Shown: piece after piece, positions 34,546 to 42,811 of the stretch | Position numbering within the stretch: position 1 is the stretch's first letter | Layout of the letters: each line of letters opens with the position of its first letter | Assembly (NCBI GenBank): GCA_025210525.1 | Contig: JAOARP010000047.1 | Coordinates: forward strand, 620,001 to 684,000 | Source: Marinisporobacter sp. | Lineage (GTDB): Bacteria; Bacillota; Clostridia; Peptostreptococcales; Thermotaleaceae | Length of the DNA stretch: 64,000 nt | Direction of reading: 5' to 3' | Position numbers and translations under genes: made by a program | The notes under the pieces: generated by a model | Told to the model about the DNA's origin: nothing | Database searches by the model: none | Seen by the model: the letters and a program-made list of their open reading frames with translations, nothing else

Positions 34546-35649
34546 TTACTTATTTTCTGTTTTTTCATTCATTTTATTTTTTAATTCCCTAAGCTCTTTA
34601 TTTGTATTCCTTACGGTTTTTTTTAAGTCATATATAGTTTTATAAAGACTATTCATATCTGTCTTCGTTGGAAAAGGTAAAAAAGATAACTGCATCTCAA
34701 GCAATCCATCATAATTTTTTTTAAAATGGATTCCAGCATCAACAACCTGACTTAAAAGCTTTGAAAACTCATCCGTTGCAAAAAGATCCGTATAAGCCTC
34801 TTCATTTTTTCTCCACCAATATTCATAGAATTCTTTAAATGTTTTTGGTTGATTCTCATTCTTCACCATTGTCTTCATGTCTTTTATTATTTTTTCCATT
34901 GTATCTATTCCTACTTTAAAGATCACTCCAGAAAATTCTCCTAAAGTATTTGTATACTTCATAAAAGCATCTATACTATCCGTTTGTTTCTCAAAATACT
35001 CTCTATTGATGCCCATAGCAGGCATACTAAAGAATTTTCCAAATGTTTCTTCATAGTTTCCCTTAAACAACTTTGAATAATTTAGAAAAACATCTTTATT
35101 TTCAAAAATATTGGTTCCTATTAGCTTTTGAAATTCCTTTGTATTCTCAGTCCATGGTTGAACGAATTTTTTCATGTTCGTAGTATACATTTCATAATTT
35201 TCTATAGAATCCTTCACAAAGCCTTGTGTCGGTTCAGGAAAATAGCCAACAAAATGATCTGCAAAAACTTTTGAATATTCCTTTTTCCATTCACCAAAAA
35301 ATTCATCTATTTGCTTCTTTGTATTTGTAACCGTTTGCTTCATCAAATCCTCCCATAAACTATATAAAGAATGATAAAAACTATTGCTACTTGTTATTTT
35401 TGCAAAGCTTTCTTGGACAGAGCTTCCTCCAAAAAACTTCATGTTTTTTGTAAACATTTCATTCATAGCTTTTGTCCACTGTTGAAAACCTTCCATTGGT
35501 TTTTTTACTGCATCATTGATCATTTTCTCTTGCTGTGATTCTTTTTTTTCCTCTTTAGGTAAAAAACTATCTTGCCATACATCTAATACCTTCTTTTGCA
35601 TATCAAAACATTGTCCAAAAAAATCTTTGTATATATCTTGAAAAAACAT
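34546..35649 (-). CDS. phaE: Class III PHA synthase subunit PhaE
   Basis: The 367-aa mostly helical protein resembles PhaE. It has an N-terminal segment with AMNEMFTKNMKFF, a central part FKEFYEYWWRKNEEAYTDLFATDEFSKLLSQVVDAGIHFKK that is typical of the family, and a C-terminal coiled coil (TKTDMNSLYKTIYDLKKTVRNTNKELRELKNKM). It is needed for PhaC activity. Position between phaJ and phaC supports the call. Confidence 0.88.
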   Translation of the reverse strand: MFFQDIYKDFFGQCFDMQKKVLDVWQDSFLPKEEKKESQQEKMINDAVKKPMEGFQQWTKAMNEMFTKNMKFFGGSSVQESFAKITSSNSFYHSLYSLWEDLMKQTVTNTKKQIDEFFGEWKKEYSKVFADHFVGYFPEPTQGFVKDSIENYEMYTTNMKKFVQPWTENTKEFQKLIGTNIFENKDVFLNYSKLFKGNYEETFGKFFSMPAMGINREYFEKQTDSIDAFMKYTNTLGEFSGVIFKVGIDTMEKIIKDMKTMVKNENQPKTFKEFYEYWWRKNEEAYTDLFATDEFSKLLSQVVDAGIHFKKNYDGLLEMQLSFLPFPTKTDMNSLYKTIYDLKKTVRNTNKELRELKNKMNEKTENK

Positions 35650-35684
35650 TCGAAATCCCCCTTATATTTAAATTCATCCTCTGT

Positions 35685-36101
35685 CTACATTTTTTTGACA
35701 ACAGCTTGTCCTGTAATAATCTCATTTCCTGATTGGTTTTTTACAATCGTTTTTAATATGATCAATTTCTTTTCATCCTTTTTTTCCATCACCTCTACAC
35801 TAGCTGTTAACTCATCCCCTATATAAGCTGGTGCTAAAAATTTCATATTTTGAGATAAATATAGGGTATTTGCACCTGGTAATTCTGTCCCTAAAACAGC
35901 AGAAATCAAAGAACTCGTAAGCATACCATGAGCAATCCTTTTTTTGAATCTACTTTTTAAGGCAAAATGTTCATCTATATGGATTGGATTCCTATCTCCT
36001 GAAATATTTGCAAATTGCATAATATCTTTATTTGTTATCTTTTTAGAAAGACTTGCAGTCTGTCCTATTTCCATTTCTTCATATTTTTTATCAGCTACCA
36101 T
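35685..36101 (-). CDS. phaJ: (R)-specific enoyl-CoA hydratase, MaoC-like
   Basis: The 138-aa hot-dog fold protein has the hydratase 2 motif GDRNPIHIDEHFA with the catalytic Asp and His near residues 36-41, then RIAHGMLTSSLISAVLGTELPG. It hydrates crotonyl-CoA and similar compounds to (R)-3-hydroxyacyl-CoA, the PHA synthase substrate. It is the first gene of the PHA operon and links fatty-acid or butyrate intermediates to polymer. The ATG at 36101 follows GGGAGTG. Confidence 0.88.
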   Translation of the reverse strand: MVADKKYEEMEIGQTASLSKKITNKDIMQFANISGDRNPIHIDEHFALKSRFKKRIAHGMLTSSLISAVLGTELPGANTLYLSQNMKFLAPAYIGDELTASVEVMEKKDEKKLIILKTIVKNQSGNEIITGQAVVKKM

Positions 36102-36219
36102 ATTTTCACTCCCTTTTTCTTCTGTTTAAATTTTATTTATGTCCAGCTTTATTTTTCCCGGGAATTTTAATGAAACTGGATTTCAATTACATCATTCTTT
36201 TCAAACTGATAATCCATAT

Positions 36220-36250
36220 TGTATAATAAGCATCATGGAAATTTTGTAAA
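36220..36250 (-). promoter_or_regulatory. Possible promoter of phaJEC
   Basis: TTTACA (36245-36250) and TATACA (36220-36225) or the overlapping TTATAC are 19 or 18 bases apart on the minus strand. The spacing is slightly long, so this is tentative. Confidence 0.35.
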
Positions 36251-36311
36251 ATCTTGGTATTTATTTCTACTTTTTTATATACAAAATACGATAAATTATA
36301 TAGCTCTATTT

Positions 36312-36344
36312 TTACAAAAAAATACAGCCTCAGGGCTGCATTTT
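36312..36344 (-). terminator. Terminator after the DUF4392 gene
   Basis: TGCAGCC and GGCTGTA pair around CTGA on the minus strand and are followed by TTTTTTTG, right after the stop codon at 36352. Confidence 0.85.
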
Positions 36345-36351
36345 CTGCTGC

Positions 36352-37251
36352 TTATCCAATTAACATTTTTTCTGTAGAGCTACTAAGCCAATCTTTCACT
36401 ACATTTCTTAACCTTCGAAGAATTTCAAGATTTTCCTTAAGACTTAATCCATCTACTGTTAATGTTCTTTCCTTGGTACATCCATCTACCCCTCCAGCTT
36501 TATTCATTTCCTCTAATAACATAATTTCTGTTTTCAAGTCATGAAGTAACATTTTATTAATCATTAACGAAAGAGCTCCTACTATAGCATGTGCCCCCCA
36601 ATTAGATACTCCTGCTACAATCAAATAATCAGCACTAAGAGTAGCATATATTTTTTCTCCATTTGGAACATTTTTTATCACAAATCTTGATACTTTCCCC
36701 ATTCCTAATTCATTGCCTCCATCTCCAACAGCTAATGTAGTAATCCCTAGTTCTTTTGCCTTTTCAAATAAAGGGTCTGTATTGGGAATGATATCACTAA
36801 TAATCTCCCCCCTCATAGAATAGTATCTTCTATCCTTCGCTTTTCCAGGTCTTTCTATAGCTACTACATGAGATGGTTTATATATACTTATTAATTTTTC
36901 ACAAAACGATTCTGCCCCTTTATAAGGGACAATTTCTACAGGAGCCTGTATTTCTTTTACTAAACAACAACTATATAGCATATCCCCTGAATATTCATCT
37001 GTAATCAGTATTACCTTTTTTCCAAGTTTCTCTAATGCCCCTGCTAAAGATACTGCTCCGATAGGTCCATCTGTTTCTCCTGTTAAACAATCCTTTACAC
37101 AAAAACCTGTAACAATAAAAACAGTTACACTACTTAAAAGTTCTCTTGCTGCATTTTCAAGTTCTCCCTTTAGATAAATTTGATCCATTCCCCTCTTTTC
37201 CAAATTTTCTCTTATGATATTTTCCATTTGTTCAAAATATTCTCTTTTCAT
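36352..37251 (-). CDS. DUF4392 / D-glutamate cyclase-like protein
   Basis: The 299-aa protein carries VFIVTGFCVKDCLTGETDGPIGAVSLAGALEKLGKKVILITDEY, VVAIERPGKAKDRRYYSMRG and AVGDGGNELGMGKV, which are characteristic of the DUF4392 domain. The mammalian member of this family converts 5-oxo-D-proline to D-glutamate. Here the protein opens a block of glutamate genes (dehydrogenase, GltS, racemase), which supports a D-glutamate role. Bacterial members are poorly studied, so the reaction is inferred from family and context. Confidence 0.8.
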   Translation of the reverse strand: MKREYFEQMENIIRENLEKRGMDQIYLKGELENAARELLSSVTVFIVTGFCVKDCLTGETDGPIGAVSLAGALEKLGKKVILITDEYSGDMLYSCCLVKEIQAPVEIVPYKGAESFCEKLISIYKPSHVVAIERPGKAKDRRYYSMRGEIISDIIPNTDPLFEKAKELGITTLAVGDGGNELGMGKVSRFVIKNVPNGEKIYATLSADYLIVAGVSNWGAHAIVGALSLMINKMLLHDLKTEIMLLEEMNKAGGVDGCTKERTLTVDGLSLKENLEILRRLRNVVKDWLSSSTEKMLIG

Positions 37252-37286
37252 TTCCTATCCTCACCTTTCCTATTCAAAAAAAGACA

Positions 37287-37322
37287 AAGACCCAGTACCA
37301 AATAGCAACTGGGTCTTATTTA
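37287..37322 (-). terminator. Terminator after DUF3870 paralog 1
   Basis: AAGACCCAGT and ACTGGGTCTT pair around an 11-base loop, with T-rich tails on both strands, between the first DUF3870 gene and the DUF4392 gene. Confidence 0.8.
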
Positions 37323-37375
37323 CCAATATATATAGAGGCTAATCAATATACGTGGTGAACAAAACGTTGTTTCAA

Positions 37376-37708
37376 TTATAAGTTATTCTTAATCATTATA
37401 TACTTATTCCGAGCATCTTTTACAGCAGCAATCACTGCTTTTTGCGCCATCCCATAGAATCTATTCTGTATTTCATCTATGATCTCATCTATATCTTCAA
37501 TGAGACAATACTCAAGGAGTATAGATTTAATAAAGTCACTCGTTACATCTCTTACCATATTGCATGTGCAATCAATAATTTTGCCACTTTCTCTTTCTAA
37601 TATGATTCCTATAAATAATATATCATATAATACAGCAATTGGATCATTTTTACTTATTTTTGATGTACCTAAAATATAAATTGTATTCCTTGCATATGGC
37701 AAACGCAT
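37376..37708 (-). CDS. DUF3870 family protein, paralog 1
   Basis: This 110-aa cytosolic protein contains NTIYILGTSKISKNDPIAVLYDILFIGIILERESGKI, CNMVRDVTSDFIKSILLEY and AQKAVIAAVKDARNKY. It is very similar to paralog 3 (43073-43393) and more distantly related to paralog 2 (39407-39739). The family has no known function. A Cys pair (CTC) in the middle is partly shared with paralog 3. I start at the ATG of MRLPYARN (37708), where AAGGGGG precedes; an ATG at 37738 has no ribosome site. Confidence 0.8.
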   Translation of the reverse strand: MRLPYARNTIYILGTSKISKNDPIAVLYDILFIGIILERESGKIIDCTCNMVRDVTSDFIKSILLEYCLIEDIDEIIDEIQNRFYGMAQKAVIAAVKDARNKYIMIKNNL

Positions 37709-37856
37709 ATCCCCCTTAACACATTTCTCTACAATCATCTATGATAATTTCTTTTTTCATATAATCTCCTACTTTTACATATAGTATTCCTCCCTCTAAA
37801 AATTCATCTATTCATACTCCTCAGTATATAAAAATTTTCTTCAAAAAACTAGACCT

Positions 37857-37932
37857 AAAATCCAATTTTGGATTTTGATAAAAAAAATCCAATCATTCTT
37901 TTTATATCATAGAATGATTGGATCCTTTTTTA
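37857..37932. terminator. Terminator after glutamate dehydrogenase and adjoining palindrome
   Basis: AATCCAATCATTCT and AGAATGATTGGAT (37887-37924) form the terminator hairpin. A 20-base perfect palindrome, AAAATCCAA-TT-TTGGATTTT (37857-37876), lies next to it, upstream of DUF3870 paralog 1, and may be an operator. The terminator arms resemble those at 42963-43010. Confidence 0.65.
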
Positions 37933-38003
37933 TTATTGTTTCAAAAACATACGCAAATGGTTAATCCCTAAAATAAATTTTAATTAATCAGTAACTATAT
38001 GTT

Positions 38004-39353
38004 TTAATAATTTCCTTGTGCATACATTGCTTCAGCAACTTTTATGAATCCAGCAATATTTGCTCCTGCAACTAGGTTATAGCCAAATCCGTATTGTTCA
38101 GCTGCTTTCATAGAATTTTCATGAATATTTACCATAATTTGATGAAGTTTTGCATCTACTTCTTCTTCTGTCCAAACTAGTCTCATACTATTTTGTGCCA
38201 TTTCTAGAGCTGATGTAGCAACGCCACCAGCATTTGCAGCTTTTGCAGGACCTACGATAACATTGTTTTCTAAGAAGTACTCAACAGCTTCATTTGAACA
38301 TGGCATATTTGAACCTTCACACACAAATTTTATACCATTTTCAATGATGGTCTTAGCATCTTCTAAATAAATTTCATTTTGAGTAGCACATGGAATTACA
38401 ATGTCTACTTTAACTTCCCATGGTTTTTTTCCTTCGAAGAATTCAGCACCAAACTTATCTGCATAATCCTTCACTTTATCTCTACCAGAAGCACGCATTT
38501 CTAGTAAGTAATCAATTTTTTCTCCTATAACACCATCTCGATCATATACGTATCCATCTGGACCTGATAATGTAACAACTTTACCACCTAATTCAGTAAC
38601 CTTTTTAACAGTTCCCCAAGTAACATTTCCAAAGCCTGATACTGCAACAGTTTTTCCTTCAAAACTTGTTCCCTCATGTTTAAGCATTTCTTGACAGAAA
38701 TAGGCAATACCAAATCCTGTAGCTTCTGGTCTAATTAAGCTTCCACCATAAGATAAACCTTTTCCTGTTATCACTCCGTTTTCAAATGCTCTTCTAATCC
38801 TTCGATATTGTCCATAAAGATAACCAACTTCTTTTCCACTAACACCAATATCTCCAGCAGGAACATCCACATCTGGTCCAATATGTCTTTGAAGCTCTGT
38901 CATGAAGCTTTCGCAAAATCTTTTGATCTCTGCATCTGATTTTCCTCTTGGATCAAAATCAGATCCACCTTTTCCTCCTCCAATTGGAAGTCCTGTTAAT
39001 GAATTTTTTAATATTTGTTCAAATGCTAAAAATTTCATAATTCCTACATATACAGAAGGATGAAATCTAAGACCACCTTTGTATGGCCCTATAGCCCCAT
39101 TAAATTGGATTCTAAATCCACGATTTACTTGTAGCTTTCCTTCATCATCAACCCAAGGCACTCTAAATATAATTTGTCTTTCTGGCTCACAAAGTCTTTC
39201 TAGTATATTTGTTTCTATGTACTCTGGATGTTGTTCTAATACAGGTGTTAAAGAATGTAATACCTCTTCAACTGTTTGTAAAAATTCAGGTTCTGATGCA
39301 TTTTTAGCTTTAACCTTTTCAACCACTTCATTTACATAATTTTGAGCATTCAT
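38004..39353 (-). CDS. gdhA: Glutamate dehydrogenase, hexameric type
   Basis: The 449-aa enzyme interconverts glutamate with 2-oxoglutarate and ammonia. KGGLRFHPSVYVGIMKFLAFEQ, LPIGGGKGGSDFDPRGKSDAEI with the catalytic Lys, PAGDIGVSGKEVGYLYGQY and the nucleotide fold VAVSGFGNVTWGTVKKVTELGGKVVTLSGPDG are clear. The sequence around the nucleotide site resembles NAD-linked clostridial enzymes used in glutamate fermentation, but cofactor preference cannot be fixed by eye. It lies 53 bases after DUF3870 paralog 2 and is probably cotranscribed with it. Confidence 0.95.
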   Translation of the reverse strand: MNAQNYVNEVVEKVKAKNASEPEFLQTVEEVLHSLTPVLEQHPEYIETNILERLCEPERQIIFRVPWVDDEGKLQVNRGFRIQFNGAIGPYKGGLRFHPSVYVGIMKFLAFEQILKNSLTGLPIGGGKGGSDFDPRGKSDAEIKRFCESFMTELQRHIGPDVDVPAGDIGVSGKEVGYLYGQYRRIRRAFENGVITGKGLSYGGSLIRPEATGFGIAYFCQEMLKHEGTSFEGKTVAVSGFGNVTWGTVKKVTELGGKVVTLSGPDGYVYDRDGVIGEKIDYLLEMRASGRDKVKDYADKFGAEFFEGKKPWEVKVDIVIPCATQNEIYLEDAKTIIENGIKFVCEGSNMPCSNEAVEYFLENNVIVGPAKAANAGGVATSALEMAQNSMRLVWTEEEVDAKLHQIMVNIHENSMKAAEQYGFGYNLVAGANIAGFIKVAEAMYAQGNY

Positions 39354-39406
39354 AATATGTCCTCCTTAGTATGATTTTAATTTATAAAATAATCTTTTTT
39401 CTTAAA

Positions 39407-39739
39407 TTACAGTTTTACTTGTGTACAAATCATCTGGTATTTATTATAAGCATCCTTTAAAGCCACAATTAACGCCTTTTGCACTAAACCAAAAAACCTA
39501 CATTTTATTTCATTTTCTATATCACATATCTCCGTTATCAAGTTGTATTCAGTCAATATTCCTCTGATAAAGTCACTTGTCATTTCCATAACTGAATTTA
39601 CATTTGCATCCACTATTATGTCTGTTTTCGTATCAACTATTAGACTAAGAGTAAATACTTGGTATACATTTGTAATTACATCATCTTTTGCTGGTTTTCC
39701 TCTCCCTGTAACAAAAATTGTACTTGGCTCATAATGCAT
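39407..39739 (-). CDS. DUF3870 family protein, paralog 2
   Basis: The 110-aa protein shows the family pattern in diverged form: STIFVTGRGKPAKDDVITNVYQVFTLSLIVDTKTD, VNSVMEMTSDFIRGILTEYNL and VQKALIVALKDAYNKYQMI. It is the first gene of a transcript with gdhA, which ties this family to glutamate catabolism. The ATG of MHYEPST (39739) follows GGGGGTG; a GTG at 39748 lies inside that site. Function unknown. Confidence 0.78.
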   Translation of the reverse strand: MHYEPSTIFVTGRGKPAKDDVITNVYQVFTLSLIVDTKTDIIVDANVNSVMEMTSDFIRGILTEYNLITEICDIENEIKCRFFGLVQKALIVALKDAYNKYQMICTQVKL

Positions 39740-39824
39740 GTAATTCACCCCCGTGATATTTTAATGTATCCCTATACAGTTTTACCTCTGATATATGAAA
39801 ACTAAATCATATCAAAAACACAAA

Positions 39825-39870
39825 AAGACCAAGATTGCAAGTTATATATTCACTCGCATGTCTTGGTCTT
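39825..39870 (-). terminator. Leader terminator upstream of DUF3870 paralog 2 and gdhA
   Basis: On the minus strand AAGACCAAGA and TCTTGGTCTT pair, with an inner stem GCGAGT/ACTTGC, and are followed by TTTTGTGTTTTTG. It sits in the untranslated leader, about 60 bases after the predicted start site, so it should act as an attenuator. An upstream AGTCTTA could pair with its TAAGAC arm. Confidence 0.7.
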
Positions 39871-39937
39871 AATCATCTACGATAAATGAAGATTATTCAT
39901 ATATCAAATAAATAAGACTTTATTTAATTATGTAATC

Positions 39938-39966
39938 ATTATGCCATATTTATAAAATAAACACAA
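39938..39966 (-). promoter_or_regulatory. Promoter of DUF3870 paralog 2 and gdhA
   Basis: On the minus strand TTGTGT (39961-39966) and an extended -10 TGGCATAAT (CATAAT at 39938-39943) are 17 bases apart. The -35 lies inside the first 13-mer repeat, so a protein bound there would control this promoter. Confidence 0.55.
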
Positions 39967-40011
39967 TAGTTTTTTAAGAAATTGTGTTTATTTTGTCGAA
40001 ATAAACACAAT
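39955..40011. repeat. Three exact 13-mers AAATAAACACAAT with an embedded Spo0A box
   Basis: Copies lie at 39955-39967 (plus), 39981-39993 (minus) and 39999-40011 (plus). A perfect TTTGTCGAAA (39992-40001) overlaps the junction of the second and third copies. Copy 1 covers the -35 of the gdhA transcript. The inverted arrangement suggests binding by a dimeric regulator. Confidence 0.7.
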
Positions 40012-40191
40012 TTATAATCGTTCGTCAATTTATTATATTTTTTATAGATATTAATTATATATATTTTTTTAATATTTTTAAGAAATCATGATTATGCCGA
40101 AAGCTTTAAAAATTCAATTTTTTATGATAACGATAATACTCTTATAAAAGAGATAAATTTTTAAATTTTTTGACAAATCCAAAAAATAAAC

Positions 40192-40221
40192 TTGCATTTT
40201 TTATATTAATCATGTTATAGT
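40192..40221 (+). promoter_or_regulatory. Promoter of the gltS leader transcript
   Basis: TTGCAT (40192-40197) and an extended -10 TGTTATAGT (TATAGT at 40216-40221) are 18 bases apart. A second TTGACA lies about 20 bases upstream of this -35. Confidence 0.55.
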
Positions 40222-40286
40222 TATGGAAACTAAATTGATAGTCTTGTTTATTGGTGTTCGAATGTTCTTCGACTCACCGAGATAAG

Positions 40287-40330
40287 TAAGACCAAGATTG
40301 TGAGTTATCTCACTATTCTTGGTCTTTTTT
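40287..40330 (+). terminator. Leader terminator upstream of gltS
   Basis: AAGACCAAGA and TCTTGGTCTT pair, with an inner stem GTGAG/CTCAC and TTAT loop, followed by TTTTTTG. It lies about 280 bases before the gltS start and about 60 bases after the predicted start site. An upstream AGTCTTG (40240-40246) can pair with its AAGAC arm. The outer stem is identical to that of the gdhA leader on the other strand. Confidence 0.75.
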
Positions 40331-40606
40331 GTTTTCATATATTTTCTTTACAATTATCTTTCTTGTTTTTGCAAGTACTCAATTAAAACTTTTCACAAAT
40401 CCACTATTCTTAATTTTACTAAAGGAGGTGATCTGCAAAATTTTTTTGCACTCATTGTACGGTCAAATTATATTTTATGGGAGGTGATCTATAATTTGTT
40501 AGTTATATTGAAGAATTCATTATAAATTAATCTTTACTTGTATTTATCTATATGATTTAAATAATATTCTGAAACATAATAAATTGAGATGAAAGGGGAT
40601 TTTTAT

Positions 40607-41830
40607 ATGGAAATATCTTTAAATTTAGCTCACACGCTTGGGGTATCTGTACTCGTTTTGCTTTTTGGTAAACTATTAGTTAATAAGATCAGCTTTTTAT
40701 CTAAATATTGTATTCCAGCACCTGTGGTTGGGGGATTGGTTTTCTCATTAATTGCTCTTTTCGGACATGTTTCTGGCTCATTTTCTTTTACAATGGATGG
40801 TTCTCTAAAAAGTTTATTTATGACTTGCTTCTTTACAACAGTTGGTTTTGGTGTTAGCTTTGAAACCCTAAAAAAAGGTGGAGTAGCTGTTTTTCTTTTT
40901 CTTATCCTAACATCCGCTTATGCTACATTACAAAATATTGTAGGAGTATCATTTGCAAAGTTTTTCGGACTCAATCCACTTTTGGGTCTTGCCATGGGCT
41001 CAGTTCCTTTGACTGGAGGGCACGGTACTTCAGCAGCTTTTGCTCCCTTGCTTGAACAAGCAGGAGCCACCGGCGCACAAACAGTTGCTATTGCTGCCGC
41101 AACTTTTGGCTTAATAGGGGGTTGTATGATTGGCGGTCCTGTTGCAAAACGTCTCATCGAAAAATATAATCTTAAGCCTACAAAAGTTTCAGTAAACCAA
41201 GAAGCACTTGCAACAGAAACAGGCAGTTTAGCTACGTCAGAAGTAGCTATAGCCTGTGAAGAAAAAATCGAACTTGACACAGGCAATTTGACTATGGCAT
41301 TTTATCAAGTAGCACTTGCTGTAGGTATAGGAACTGTTGTTTCAAGTTTTATAAAAGATCTAGGTATAACAGTACCTACTTACATAGGAGCTATGTTAAT
41401 TGCAGTAATACTAAGAAATGTTTCTATAAGTAACTTTGAAATAAGATCTGTAGAAATTAATGCTTTAGGTGAAATCTTCCTTTCTATATTTTTAGCTCAA
41501 GCACTTATGAGCTTAAAACTTTGGGAACTTGTAGAGCTTGCTATTCCTATGATGGTAATATTATTAGTACAAATTACACTCATGGGTACATTTGCTTACT
41601 TCATAACATTTAGAGTTATGGGAAAAGATTACGATGCTGCAGTTCTAAGTTCTGGACATTGTGGCTTTGGAATGGGTGCAACGCCTAATGCTATTGCTAA
41701 TATGAATGCCGTTGTTGCCAGATATTTCCCATCTCCAAAAAGCTTCTTTGTGCTACCTATGGTAGGCGGAATGTTTATAGACTTTACAAACGCAACCATA
41801 ATTACTACTTTTATTAATATATTTAAATAG
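40607..41830 (+). CDS. gltS: Sodium/glutamate symporter GltS
   Basis: This 407-aa membrane protein imports glutamate with sodium. LNLAHTLGVSVLVLLFGKLL, YCIPAPVVGGLVFSL, MTCFFTTVGFGVSFETLKKGG, SVPLTGGHGTSAAFAPLLE and SSGHCGFGMGATPNAIANM are family signatures in two inverted halves. The ATG of MEISLNLAH (40607) follows AAAGGGGAT at six bases; an ATG at 40589 would precede that site. It has a long leader with an attenuator-like terminator. Its neighbours suggest feeding of glutamate dehydrogenase. Confidence 0.93.
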   Translation: MEISLNLAHTLGVSVLVLLFGKLLVNKISFLSKYCIPAPVVGGLVFSLIALFGHVSGSFSFTMDGSLKSLFMTCFFTTVGFGVSFETLKKGGVAVFLFLILTSAYATLQNIVGVSFAKFFGLNPLLGLAMGSVPLTGGHGTSAAFAPLLEQAGATGAQTVAIAAATFGLIGGCMIGGPVAKRLIEKYNLKPTKVSVNQEALATETGSLATSEVAIACEEKIELDTGNLTMAFYQVALAVGIGTVVSSFIKDLGITVPTYIGAMLIAVILRNVSISNFEIRSVEINALGEIFLSIFLAQALMSLKLWELVELAIPMMVILLVQITLMGTFAYFITFRVMGKDYDAAVLSSGHCGFGMGATPNAIANMNAVVARYFPSPKSFFVLPMVGGMFIDFTNATIITTFINIFK

Positions 41831-41863
41831 AATTATTTAAATAGAATTATTTAAATAGAATAA
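41822..41863 (+). repeat. Three tandem copies of a 14-base AT repeat at the gltS stop
   Basis: TTTAAATAGAATTA occurs twice exactly and a third time with two final bases differing. The first copy includes the gltS stop codon. It is probably a slippage product without function. Confidence 0.8.
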
Positions 41864-41914
41864 TGAATGTTTTTATTATTGGTAATTAGCCACTCACTAT
41901 ATTACCCAAATATT

Positions 41915-41960
41915 AAAGACCCGAATGCATTTAATTTGCTATTCAGGTCTTTTTCTTTTT
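41915..41960 (+). terminator. Terminator after gltS
   Basis: AAAGACC-GAAT and ATTC-GGTCTTT pair around a 14-base loop and are followed by a T-rich tail. It partly isolates gltS from the racemase gene 48 bases on. Confidence 0.8.
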
Positions 41961-42007
41961 TCAATATTTAAAAATTTATTAATAACAATGAAAGGATTGT
42001 GAATTTT

Positions 42008-42811
42008 ATGAACAACAAACCAATTGGTGTTTTTGATTCTGGCGTTGGAGGATTAACAGTCGTTTTAGAAATCTTAAGGCAGTTGCCTAATGAAGAAGTC
42101 ATTTATTTTGGTGATACGGCAAGAAATCCATATGGACCTAAACCAGTGGATGTTGTTACTGATTTTTCAGAACAAATAACTAGGTTTTTGCTTACAAAAG
42201 ATGTTAAAGCAGTAATTATTGCTTGCAATACAGCAACTATAGCAAGCCTTGATACCCTATCTAAAAAATTCGATGTTCCTATTATAGGAGTAGTAGACTC
42301 TGGAGTAGAATCAGCAGTAATGTCAACACAAAACAAAAAAATAGGATTAATAGCAACTGAGAACACTGTTAAGAGTCATAGTTACAAAAATTTAATAGTC
42401 AAAAAAGATCCTAAAGCAAAAGTATTTTCTCAAGCATGCCCTCTTCTTGTTTCCCTTGCTGAGGAATGTTTGTTTGACGGAGAAATTTCCTATTTGACAT
42501 GTAAATATTACCTAGAAGATTTAATTAAGCAAGATATCGATTGTCTTATACTTGGTTGCACTCATTTTCCACTCCATAAAAGTAATATCAAAAAAGAGCT
42601 AGGTACAAATATTAACTTAGTTGATCCAGCTCTAGGAACTGTTGAAAAATTGAAAAATTTATTAAAGGAAAAAAATATGTTAAAAAATACCTTTCAAAAA
42701 CCAGATCACAAATTTTATATTAGTGGAAACACTGAAAAGTTTACAAAAATATGCAACACTGCTTTAAACGGGAGTTTTATTATAGAGCAGGTAGAAATTG
42801 AAAAATACTAA
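42008..42811 (+). CDS. murI: Glutamate racemase
   Basis: The 267-aa cofactor-free racemase supplies D-glutamate for peptidoglycan. PIGVFDSGVGGLTVVLEI opens the fold; the two catalytic Cys lie in IIACNTATIAS near residue 70 and LILGCTHFPL near 180. The ATG at 42008 is preferred, with AAAGGA about 11 bases upstream; a GTG at 41999 is too close to that site. Its place beside GltS and near a D-glutamate cyclase-like gene is notable, since cell-wall racemase genes usually lie elsewhere. A catabolic role is possible. Confidence 0.94.
   Translation: MNNKPIGVFDSGVGGLTVVLEILRQLPNEEVIYFGDTARNPYGPKPVDVVTDFSEQITRFLLTKDVKAVIIACNTATIASLDTLSKKFDVPIIGVVDSGVESAVMSTQNKKIGLIATENTVKSHSYKNLIVKKDPKAKVFSQACPLLVSLAEECLFDGEISYLTCKYYLEDLIKQDIDCLILGCTHFPLHKSNIKKELGTNINLVDPALGTVEKLKNLLKEKNMLKNTFQKPDHKFYISGNTEKFTKICNTALNGSFIIEQVEIEKY

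Larger units (their letters stand above)
39740..40606. other. 867-base divergent control region between DUF3870-gdhA and gltS
   Basis: It contains a minus-strand promoter (39938-39966) and leader terminator (39825-39870), three exact 13-mers and a Spo0A box (39955-40011), a plus-strand promoter (40192-40221) and leader terminator (40287-40330), and two AGGAGGTGATCT segments (40423-40434, 40479-40490). I saw no convincing gene. A 68-codon plus-strand frame at 40319-40525 overlaps the terminator and has no ribosome site. The length and density of signals suggest heavy regulation. Confidence 0.7.

Noticed and set aside
40421-40434. Match to the 16S rRNA 3' end as a possible rRNA fragment
   Set aside because: Only about 13 bases match and no further rRNA sequence flanks them; a ribosome-binding motif explains it.
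40319-40525. 68-codon plus-strand frame in the gltS leader
   Set aside because: It starts inside the leader terminator hairpin, has no ribosome site before its ATG and a low-complexity aromatic composition.
41822-41863. CRISPR-like or functional repeat at the gltS stop
   Set aside because: Three 14-base AT-rich units without spacers; slippage is sufficient.
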